The notes under the pieces: model-generated
What the model saw: only the letters and a program-made list of their open reading frames with translations
Told to the model about the DNA's origin: nothing
Database searches by the model: none
Translations under genes and position numbers: made by a program
Assembly: GCA_052031065.1 (NCBI GenBank)
Contig: JBPEXY010000119.1
Location: forward strand, 1-19,722
DNA from: JBPEXY01 sp052031065
GTDB taxonomy: Bacteria > Pseudomonadota > Gammaproteobacteria > Immundisolibacterales > Immundisolibacteraceae
Reading direction: 5' to 3'
DNA: 19,722 bases
Shown: one piece after another, positions 1 through 6,309 of the stretch
Numbering within the stretch: position 1 is the first letter of the stretch
Layout: each line of letters begins with the position of its first letter

Positions 1-629
1 TCACGGCCTCGCAACATCGGAACAAAACTGACCTGGTCGAGAATTGTTTCGTGAAACCGGTTTCCATCGCGAATCAGACGCACCAGCTTCTGCGCACCGG
101 TAGGGCCGACCGGGATTACCATGCAGCCACCGTCCGCTAACTGGCTGAGGAGATTTTGGGGTATTTCCGGTGGCGCAGCGGTTACGATAATGGCGTCAAA
201 GGGAGCGATATGGGTAAGTCCTTGATAGCCGTCAGCGCAGCGCAGGTTGATATTACTGATGCTCATTTCACGCAGCAGCCGCGCCGTCTGTTCGTAAAGC
301 GGCCGAATTCGCTCGATGCTGTATACCTTGTTAAACAGCCGGGCGAGAATTGCCGTCTGGTATCCACAGCCGGTGCCGATTTCGAGAACTTTTTCCAGCC
401 TGGTGGCCGCCAGCAGTGCTTCCGTCATTCTGCCGACAATATAAGGTTGGGAAATCGTCTGATTATGGCCGATCGGTAAAGCGGTATCTTCATAGGCACG
501 GCTCGACAAGGCTTCATCGATGAACATGTGCCGGGGGGTGGCACGGATTGCTTCCAGAACCTTTGGGTCACAGATTCCCTGCTGCATTAAACGCTCTATC
601 AGACGATTACGCGTTCGCTGCGAGGTCAT
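1..629 (-). CDS. pcm: Protein-L-isoaspartate O-methyltransferase, 3' end cut by window edge
   Basis: The enzyme uses S-adenosylmethionine to methylate isoaspartyl residues in damaged cytosolic proteins, which starts their repair. The reading frame is open to the left edge and reads through the family motifs ALPIGHNQTISQP, the SAM-binding loop LEIGTGCGYQTAIL, and a C-terminal FVPMLRGR, so only about one codon and the stop lie outside. The chosen start (ATG at 627-629, MTSQRTRNRL) has AGGGA six bases upstream and matches the usual family N-terminus. An in-frame ATG at 660-662 would add eleven residues (MSDQHHTQGIG) but has no ribosome site. In many gammaproteobacteria pcm follows surE; here tRNA-Pro precedes it and no surE lies between them. 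The family call is firm; the start is less so. Confidence 0.93.
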   Translation of the reverse strand, partial: MTSQRTRNRLIERLMQQGICDPKVLEAIRATPRHMFIDEALSSRAYEDTALPIGHNQTISQPYIVGRMTEALLAATRLEKVLEIGTGCGYQTAILARLFNKVYSIERIRPLYEQTARLLREMSISNINLRCADGYQGLTHIAPFDAIIVTAAPPEIPQNLLSQLADGGCMVIPVGPTGAQKLVRLIRDGNRFHETILDQVSFVPMLRGR

Positions 630-709
630 GCCGATTCCCTGAGTGTGGTGCTGGTCAGACATCTGGACGAGGTTCAGGGAACGAATTGGAGGGCATTGGA
701 TGGGGAGAG

Positions 710-730
710 CCTGCCGGACCTGCCGGCAGG
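710..730 (-). other. Short perfect hairpin between tRNA-Pro and pcm
   Basis: Two 8-base arms, CCTGCCGG and CCGGCAGG, are perfect complements separated by five bases. Read on the minus strand, the tRNA-Pro CCA end is followed by G and six T residues (732-737 region) and then this GC-rich hairpin. The T run precedes rather than follows the hairpin, so it is not a standard intrinsic terminator for the minus strand. It could mark tRNA 3' processing or transcription attenuation ahead of pcm; its function is inferred only from position. Confidence 0.4.
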
Positions 731-738
731 TAAAAAAC

Positions 739-815
739 TGGTCGGGACGAGAGGATTTGAACCTCTGACCACTTGACCCCCAGTCAAGTGCGCTACCAGA
801 CTGCGCCACGCCCCG
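739..815 (-). tRNA. tRNA-Pro (anticodon GGG)
   Basis: The minus strand folds into a complete cloverleaf of 77 nt. The acceptor arm is CGGGGCG with CGTCCCG, the anticodon stem is CTTGA/TCAAG, and the loop CTGGGGG places GGG at positions 34-36, which reads proline CCC/CCU codons. The T-loop GTTCAAATC is present. The discriminator is A and the CCA end is encoded. It follows the merR-type gene on the same strand, an order also seen in pseudomonads, so it is probably the last gene of the pheST-ihfA transcript. No separate promoter was recognised in the 63 bases before it. Confidence 0.97.
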
Positions 816-878
816 AATTGGTAGAAAGAAAAAGCAATCAGCGAGCTGTTACCCGAGTGACACAATCGTAGTGACGAC

Positions 879-1235
879 TCAGGACTTGAGGATAGTCAGT
901 ACTTCCTCGAGTTCATTGCGCAGCTGTCGTACGATCTGCTGGCTCTGGGTGAGATCATCCTTGGCGCCTTCCCCGTTCAGTTGCTGTCTGGCGCCGCTGA
1001 TTGTAAAGCCCTGATCATAAAGCAGTGAGCGGATCTGACGGATCAGAATGACATCCTGGCGCTGGTAGTAACGCCGGTTACCGCTGCGCTTTACCGGCGA
1101 CAGAGAGGGGAATTCCTGCTCCCAATAACGCAGCACATGAGCTTTGACGCCACAAAGCTCACTCACTTCACCAATGGTGAAGTAGCGCTTGCCGGGTATG
1201 ACCGGCAGCTCGGCGTTATTCGACGGCTCCAGCAT
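879..1235 (-). CDS. Small MerR-family transcriptional regulator
   Basis: This 118-residue protein has an N-terminal MerR winged-helix DNA-binding domain (about residues 17-86). Its key parts are YFTIGEVSELCGVKAHVLRYWEQEFP and NRRYYQRQDV, followed by a short coiled-coil dimerisation helix rich in Q, R, L and E (about 92-117). There is no C-terminal ligand-binding domain and no cysteine cluster for metal sensing, so its effector is unknown. The start ATG overlaps the end of ihfA by 20 bases, which implies translational coupling. A MerR-type gene directly after ihfA is a conserved gammaproteobacterial arrangement. The family is certain; the target genes are not known from the sequence. Confidence 0.93.
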   Translation of the reverse strand: MLEPSNNAELPVIPGKRYFTIGEVSELCGVKAHVLRYWEQEFPSLSPVKRSGNRRYYQRQDVILIRQIRSLLYDQGFTISGARQQLNGEGAKDDLTQSQQIVRQLRNELEEVLTILKS

Positions 1236-1515
1236 AACTTTCGATCCTGCGTTTCAACTTCTGTCCCGGCCGGAACGTTACCACACGACGGGCCGAGATG
1301 GGAATTTCTTCACCGGTTTTTGGGTTGCGTCCCGGACGCGGTGTTTTCTCGCGTAGGCTAAAGTTGCCGAAACCAGACATCTTCACCGGCTCGCCATTGG
1401 CCAGGTTGGCGCGTACGGTGTCGAAATAGAGCTCAACGAGCTCCTTTGCCTCCCGCTTATTGACGCCCAGTTGGTCGCACAGCTCCTGTGCCAGGCCAGC
1501 TTTGGTTAGTGCCAT
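1216..1515 (-). CDS. ihfA: Integration host factor subunit alpha
   Basis: IHF-alpha pairs with IHF-beta to make a heterodimer that bends DNA sharply at specific sites, acting in transcription, recombination and replication. The 99-residue product has the whole HU/IHF fold: helical base (ALTKAGLAQELCDQLGVNKREAKELVE), the GFGNF turn at 48-52, and the DNA-wrapping arm with RNPKTGEE, where Pro65 is the intercalating proline. The C-terminal RRVVTFRPGQKLKRRIE is typical of the alpha subunit. The gene starts four bases after the pheT stop and overlaps the next gene, so it belongs to the pheST transcript as in E. coli. The partner ihfB is also in this window, at 14215-14523. Confidence 0.97.
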   Translation of the reverse strand: MALTKAGLAQELCDQLGVNKREAKELVELYFDTVRANLANGEPVKMSGFGNFSLREKTPRPGRNPKTGEEIPISARRVVTFRPGQKLKRRIESYAGAVE

Positions 1516-1519
1516 ACCC

Positions 1520-3901
1520 TTAGTCTCTCAACCGTGCGCCGTGATCTCGCTCTAGCGCTTCCAATACTCGCTGAACCAGCGCTTCAACCTCATCATCGGT
1601 GAGGGTTCGTGTTGAATTACCGATGCTCATTCCTACCGCGATGCTCTTTTTGTTAGGCGCGATTGCAGTGCCCTGATAGACATCGAAAACCCTGAATTCC
1701 TGTAAATCCTGCCCGGCTGCTTTTCTGACTGACTGTTCCAGGCTCGCAGCGGTGACGCTCATATCAACCAGCAGCGCCAGATCCCTGCGCAACGATGGGA
1801 ATCTGGATACTGTCTGATAAGCTGGTAATGCTCTCTGCAGCAGCGGTTCAATCATCAGCTCGGACAGATAAACGCGACCGCTAATTCCAAGTTCTGCCGC
1901 GATGTTTGGATGGAGTTCGCCTAACCACCCTACCGAATCTTCTCCCTGCTTAATCTGCGCTGACCTGCCTGGATGAAGGGCGGCGTGTCTGCCTGCCTCA
2001 ATAGCAAAGTCTGCAGCTGAGCCAGTCGATTGCAGTAGATATTCGACGTCACCTTTGAGGTCGAAGAAATCTACTGATTTCTGCTCTTCGGCCCATGATT
2101 CCGGCCTGAGAGGTCCGGTAATAATAGACGATATTACAGTGGGTTGCAGCACTTCTTTATCAAACGGGTTGAAAACCTGGCCAATCTCGAAAAGCTTTAT
2201 TCTGTTCTGCTGCCGATGCAGATTGAATTGCAGTGCGTTGACCAGACCAGGCCAGAGTGACCGCCGCATCTGTGACAGTTCACTGGAGAGCGGATTAATC
2301 AGCTCGACGGTGGCTGTCTGCTCCGGGTTAAACAGCTGCTGCAGTTGCGGATCGACAAAACTGTAGGTAATTGCCTCCTGATAACCCCGGTCGACGAGGG
2401 CGTCTACCAGGCGGTCACTATCCTGTTGAGTGTCGCTGACCGGGCTCATCAGGGCAGTTAGCGGTGGCATCTGGGCGGGAATCGCATCATAACCAACGAC
2501 CCTGGCGATCTCTTCAACCAGATCGGCAGCGATGGCAATGTCAAAGCGCCAGCTTGGGGGCGTTGCGACCCAGTCGGTGCCCTGTTGCTCAAGATCGATG
2601 CCGAGGCGCCGCAAAATATCACCGATCTGCTTTTCGCTGATTTCCATTCCCAACCGTTTGCCAATGGTCGCAGGCTGAAACAGGACTTTGGCAGGGGAGG
2701 GCAAATGGGCGTCGATGCACTGCTCAACTACAGGACCGCACTCGCCTCCAGCAAGTTCGAGTATCAGTTCAGTTGCCCGCTCAATCGCAAGCTGCTGAAT
2801 CGCTGGGTCGACACCCCGTTCGAAGCGGTGAGACGCGTCGGTGTGCAGTCCCATGTCGCGTGCCCGCCCGGCAATTGCTGCGGGCGCAAACCAGGCGCTT
2901 TCGAGCAGGAGATTACGGGTCTGTTCGGAAACAGCGCTTTCAGCCCCACCCATGATCCCGGCGGCTGCGATCGGGCCGGACTGATCAGCAATCAGCAGCG
3001 TATCACTATCCAGCTGCTTTTCATCGCCATTAAGCAGGGTTATGGATTCACCGGCGTTGGCCATGCGTACGGTAATCCCACCGCTCAGCTTATCGAGGTC
3101 AAAGGCATGCATCGGCTGGCCAAGTTCCAGCATCACAAAGTTGGTAATGTCGATGATCAGCCCAAGCGACCTGATGCCGCTGCGGCGCAGCTTTTCCTGC
3201 ATCCAGATGGGTGTAGGGGCGTCACTATTCACGTTGCGCAGGATTCGCCCGGCATAGCGGGGGCAGGCATCCGGGGCGGATATCTCGATTTGTGGCCTGT
3301 CGCTCAGGGTTGCCGGTACCGACGACTGTGTCGGTGGTTGCAGATGAGTGTTGGTGATGGCGGCGAGATCCCGTGCCAGGCCCATCGCGCTGAGACAGTC
3401 CCCCCGGTTGGGAGTCAGCTCTACTTCAAGAATGTGGTCAGCAAGCCGCAGGTATTCATCCAGCGCAATACCCGGTGGGGCATCTTCCGGCAATTCGATT
3501 ATTCCGGCGCCATCCAGGTCCAGTTCGAGCTCTTTGCCCGAACAGAGCATACCGAACGAGACTTCGCCGCGAATTTTGCTTTTCTTGATCTTCAGGTCAC
3601 CGGGAAGCCGTGCCCCGACGAGTGCTACGGCGACCTTAAGTTTGTCGCGGGCATTCGGCGCACCGCAGACAATATCGAGTGGTTCCGGTTGGCCGATGTC
3701 CACTTTACAGAGCTTTAACCGGTCAGCGTTGGGGTGGCTGGCTGTCGACAGGATCTCTCCAACCACGACCTGCTCCAGTGGTGGCGCTGCCGGTTCTACG
3801 GTACCGATTTCGAGCCCCGCAAGGGTCAACCTTTCACACAGCTCCTCTGTGTTGAGTGCAGGATTGCTCCATTCGCGGAGCCAGTTTTCGCTGATGTGCA
3901 T
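1520..3901 (-). CDS. pheT: Phenylalanyl-tRNA synthetase beta subunit
   Basis: PheT forms the cytosolic alpha2-beta2 PheRS that charges tRNA-Phe; beta carries tRNA-binding and editing domains. The product has 793 residues, close to the 795 of E. coli. In order it shows the N-terminal MHISENWLREW start, an EMAP-II-like tRNA-binding domain (about 40-150, with HPNADRLKLCKVD and GMLCSGKELEL), the B3/B4 editing region (SLGLIIDITNFVMLELGQPMHAFD), the B5 domain, a catalytic-like core (YQEAITYSFVDP), and the C-terminal ferredoxin-fold anticodon-binding domain (VSRFPSLRRDLALLVD). Seventy-six bases separate it from pheS, and no strong ribosome site precedes the ATG. It is intact, with no frame break. 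Confidence 0.98.
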   Translation of the reverse strand: MHISENWLREWSNPALNTEELCERLTLAGLEIGTVEPAAPPLEQVVVGEILSTASHPNADRLKLCKVDIGQPEPLDIVCGAPNARDKLKVAVALVGARLPGDLKIKKSKIRGEVSFGMLCSGKELELDLDGAGIIELPEDAPPGIALDEYLRLADHILEVELTPNRGDCLSAMGLARDLAAITNTHLQPPTQSSVPATLSDRPQIEISAPDACPRYAGRILRNVNSDAPTPIWMQEKLRRSGIRSLGLIIDITNFVMLELGQPMHAFDLDKLSGGITVRMANAGESITLLNGDEKQLDSDTLLIADQSGPIAAAGIMGGAESAVSEQTRNLLLESAWFAPAAIAGRARDMGLHTDASHRFERGVDPAIQQLAIERATELILELAGGECGPVVEQCIDAHLPSPAKVLFQPATIGKRLGMEISEKQIGDILRRLGIDLEQQGTDWVATPPSWRFDIAIAADLVEEIARVVGYDAIPAQMPPLTALMSPVSDTQQDSDRLVDALVDRGYQEAITYSFVDPQLQQLFNPEQTATVELINPLSSELSQMRRSLWPGLVNALQFNLHRQQNRIKLFEIGQVFNPFDKEVLQPTVISSIITGPLRPESWAEEQKSVDFFDLKGDVEYLLQSTGSAADFAIEAGRHAALHPGRSAQIKQGEDSVGWLGELHPNIAAELGISGRVYLSELMIEPLLQRALPAYQTVSRFPSLRRDLALLVDMSVTAASLEQSVRKAAGQDLQEFRVFDVYQGTAIAPNKKSIAVGMSIGNSTRTLTDDEVEALVQRVLEALERDHGARLRD

Positions 3902-3977
3902 GACAGGTCAATAATTCGCTGAAATTGGCGCCTGGTAGGTCTATCTGACAGGTTGTTGGAAAGGTTACGCGGCCAGC

Positions 3978-4997
3978 TTAGTTAAACTGGCGCAGAAACC
4001 TGAGGTCGTTATCGAAAAAAATGCGCAGATCATCAATCCCGTAGCGCAACATGGCCAGTCGTTCGACACCCATGCCGAAGGCGAAACCGCTGTACTGGTC
4101 CGGGTCGATACCGACGTTGGTGAGCACCTGGGGGTGCACCATCCCTGATCCGAGCACTTCCAGCCAACCGGTGTGGCTACAGATACGACAGCCCTTGCCC
4201 GCACAGCCGACACAGGCTACGTCAACTTCGGCAGAAGGTTCGGTAAAGGGGAAGAAGCTCGGACGAAAGCGGGTGCGTAGTCCTTCCTGTTCAAAAAAGA
4301 GCTGTAGAAACCGGTTCAAAATGCCCTTTAAATGGGCGAGGCTGACGTCGCGATCGACCAGCAGGCCTTCGACCTGGTGAAACATCGGGGTATGGGTGAG
4401 ATCCGAGTCTTTCCGATAAACCCGTCCGGGTGCGATGAGTCTGATCGGAGCGCCCTGTTGTTCCATGGCGCGAATCTGTACCGGTGAGGTATGGGTGCGC
4501 AGCAACAGCCCATTATCACAATAAAAGGTGTCGTGCATGGCCCTGGCCGGATGGTCGGCAGGGATATTCAGCGCTTCAAAGTTGTGATAATCATCCTCAA
4601 CTTCAGGGCCCTGGTGTACTTCGAAGGAGAGCTGTCGGAACAGTTTTTCAATGCGTCGCAATGTGCGGGTAACCGGGTGCAGCCCCCCGCTCTGGTCGCC
4701 GCGTCCTGGGAGGGTGACATCTACAGACTCCGCTTCCATCTGTGCAGTCAGTGCCTGCAATTTTAACTGTTCACGTCTCTCGCTAATGGCGGTGTCAAGT
4801 TTGCGTTTGGCCTGGTTAACCGCTTCGCCAACAGCCCGCCGTTGATCTGCTTCAATACTGCCTAGCTGCTTGAGCAGGCCGGTAAGGTGGCCTTTTTTGC
4901 CCAGGTAGCTGACACGAACGGACTCCAGTTCCGCAACTTCAGAAGATTGCGCAACTTCAGCCAGAGCGTCGCTCAGTAGCGCTTCGGTATCTACCAT
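3978..4997 (-). CDS. pheS: Phenylalanyl-tRNA synthetase alpha subunit
   Basis: PheS is the catalytic class II subunit of PheRS. The product has 339 residues against 327 in E. coli. An N-terminal coiled coil (about 1-95) leads to the catalytic core with HPVTRTLRRIEKLF, motif 2 around RLIAPGRVYRKDSDLTHTPMFHQVEGL, FTEPSAEVDV, and motif 3 GFAFGMGVERLAMLRYGIDD. Much of the extra length is a Cys-rich insert just after AEVDV, with cysteines at 262, 265, 270 and 273 (CxxC-x4-CxxC). E. coli lacks it, though similar inserts occur in other bacteria; it may bind zinc. Only 57 bases separate it from rplT, and I see no pheM-like leader peptide or attenuator as in E. coli. Confidence 0.98.
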   Translation of the reverse strand: MVDTEALLSDALAEVAQSSEVAELESVRVSYLGKKGHLTGLLKQLGSIEADQRRAVGEAVNQAKRKLDTAISERREQLKLQALTAQMEAESVDVTLPGRGDQSGGLHPVTRTLRRIEKLFRQLSFEVHQGPEVEDDYHNFEALNIPADHPARAMHDTFYCDNGLLLRTHTSPVQIRAMEQQGAPIRLIAPGRVYRKDSDLTHTPMFHQVEGLLVDRDVSLAHLKGILNRFLQLFFEQEGLRTRFRPSFFPFTEPSAEVDVACVGCAGKGCRICSHTGWLEVLGSGMVHPQVLTNVGIDPDQYSGFAFGMGVERLAMLRYGIDDLRIFFDNDLRFLRQFN

Positions 4998-5054
4998 GGT
5001 GCGGCGTGGTGCTGGCGGTCGAAAACGGGGTTATGTCGGCTTTGTTCGACTTCT

Positions 5055-5417
5055 TCAGGCGGCCTGCAGGGCGGATTTAGCCTGCTCGGCTACCGCACTG
5101 AAAGCCTGCGGGTCGTTAACCGCCAGTTCCGCCAATACCTTGCGATCGATATTAATGTCGGCTTTATTCATGCCATCAATCAGGCGGCTGTAGGAAAGAC
5201 CGTTTTCGCGTGCCGCAGCGTTGATGCGTACGACCCACAGGGAGCGAAATTGCCTTTTGCGCTGTTTACGGTCGCGGTAGGCGTACTGGCCGGCTTTGGT
5301 CACCGCCTGGGTGGCGACTCGATAGACCCGGCTACGGGCTCCGCGATAGCCCTTGGCTAATTTAAGGACTTTTTTATGGCGGGCGCGTGCGTTAACGCCT
5401 CGTTTTACTCTGGGCAT
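5055..5417 (-). CDS. rplT: 50S ribosomal protein L20
   Basis: L20 binds 23S rRNA early in large-subunit assembly, and in E. coli it represses translation of the rpmI-rplT mRNA. The 120-residue product begins MPRVKRGVNARARHKKVLKLAKGYRG and carries the basic N-terminal extension, the RSLWVVRINAAARENGLSYSRLIDG core, and the NDPQAFSAV C-terminal part. The family is usually near 118 residues, so the length is normal. It is 77 bases after rpmI with no strong ribosome site, which fits co-regulated translation. Whether an L20 operator exists here would need RNA folding. Confidence 0.98.
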   Translation of the reverse strand: MPRVKRGVNARARHKKVLKLAKGYRGARSRVYRVATQAVTKAGQYAYRDRKQRKRQFRSLWVVRINAAARENGLSYSRLIDGMNKADINIDRKVLAELAVNDPQAFSAVAEQAKSALQAA

Positions 5418-5494
5418 GGCTGTTTACCGTGTTGATCTGGCTGGGATGTCTAAGGGCTGAATTTGACTGACGGTTGCGATCCTGATTGCCGGGC

Positions 5495-5692
5495 CTAACT
5501 GTAAGGCAGCATTCTGGCGATCAGCGGCGTGTCAGCTTTATGGGCCAGCGCCGGGCTACGCAGATGGCGTTTACGTTTGGTCGACTTTTTTGTCAGGATA
5601 TGGCGCCTATGCGACTGAGTGATCTTGACTCTGCCAGAGGCGGTGCGACGAAACCGTTTGGCGGCGCCGCGATTGGTTTTTAGTTTGGGCAC
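5495..5692 (-). CDS. rpmI: 50S ribosomal protein L35 (GTG start)
   Basis: L35 is a small basic protein of the 50S subunit. The 65-residue product starts MPKLKTNRGAAKRFRRTASGRVK, with the family pattern of a conserved PKLKT N-terminus and KRKRHLR in the middle. The start codon is GTG at 5690-5692, preceded by GGAG eight bases upstream (5701-5704). In E. coli, L20 controls translation of this gene through a structured leader reaching back into infC; here 97 bases separate infC and rpmI and a hairpin spans the infC stop. A weak start codon is compatible with such control, but this is inference. Confidence 0.97.
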   Translation of the reverse strand: MPKLKTNRGAAKRFRRTASGRVKITQSHRRHILTKKSTKRKRHLRSPALAHKADTPLIARMLPYS

Positions 5693-5780
5693 TGTAACAA
5701 CTCCAAAATTCGATGATCTTAACGTTCCGCGCCTGACAGCGCTTGATATTCCTGTGCCTGGTGTTGTGGCTCTGGCAGGC

Positions 5781-5806
5781 TAAGCCCGATTATTTCTTTG
5801 GGCTTA
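5781..5806 (-). other. Hairpin spanning the infC stop codon
   Basis: The arms TAAGCCC and GGGCTTA (5781-5787 and 5800-5806) are perfect 7-base complements with a 12-base gap that contains the infC stop. No T run follows on the minus strand, so this is not an intrinsic terminator. In E. coli, sequences near the infC end take part in the structured L20 operator for rpmI; this hairpin is in the right region to do something similar, but that is untested. Confidence 0.4.
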
Positions 5807-6305
5807 ACACCATCACCATCTGCCGTCCTTCCATTCTCGGGAACTGTTCGACTGTCGCAATCTCTTCCAGGTCCTGTTCAACTCTCTGCAGCAGTTCCCG
5901 GCCCAGCTCCTGGTGAGCCATTTCACGTCCCCGAAAGCGCATGGTTACCTTGGCGCGGTCGCCGTTTTCCAGAAATTTCTGCAGGTTGCGTAACTTGACC
6001 TGGTAGTCACCCACATCGGTACGTGGGCGAAATTTGATCTCTTTAACCTGAACCTGTTTCTGGTTTTTCTTGGCGGCTGCTTTCTTTTTGCTCTCGGTGT
6101 AGAGGAACTTGCCGAAGTCCATAATTTTACAGACCGGTGGTTCGGCATTGGGTGAAATTTCCACCAGATCAAGCCCGGCTTCCATTGCGGCACTAAGAGC
6201 CTGCTCACAGCTAACGACTCCTGCCTGTCCTCCCTCTGCGTCGATCAGCCGCACCTGTGGCGCAGTGATCATCTCGTTGACTCGGGTCTGATCCTTCTTG
6301 GCGAT
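5790..6305 (-). CDS. infC: Translation initiation factor IF-3 (AUC start codon)
   Basis: IF-3 binds the 30S subunit, prevents 50S joining and rejects non-standard start codons. From ATC at 6303-6305 the product has 171 residues (MAKKDQTRVNEMI...). It has the N-terminal domain with VDLVEISPNAEPP-like wording (here LDLVEISPNAEPPVCKIMDFGKFLY), a lysine-rich linker, and the C-terminal KEIKFRPRTDVGDYQVKLRN and RFRGREMAHQELG. The start is chosen because GGAGG (6315-6319) lies nine bases upstream inside the end of thrS. The only upstream ATG, at 6375-6377, would overlap thrS by 68 bases and add a non-conserved tail. A rare AUU or AUC start lets IF-3 repress its own translation in known cases. The thrS stop is four bases away. 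Confidence 0.95.
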   Translation of the reverse strand: MAKKDQTRVNEMITAPQVRLIDAEGGQAGVVSCEQALSAAMEAGLDLVEISPNAEPPVCKIMDFGKFLYTESKKKAAAKKNQKQVQVKEIKFRPRTDVGDYQVKLRNLQKFLENGDRAKVTMRFRGREMAHQELGRELLQRVEQDLEEIATVEQFPRMEGRQMVMVLSPKK

Positions 6306-6309
6306 AGCT

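Noticed and set aside
2585..3718. Long open frame on the plus strand (377 codons) inside pheT
   Set aside because: It is antisense to an intact, full-length PheT with all family domains. Its translation has no recognisable domain, and long antisense frames are common in GC-rich genes.
4998..5054. pheM-like leader peptide and attenuator before pheS
   Set aside because: The 57-base gap contains no short frame with Phe codons and no hairpin followed by a T run.
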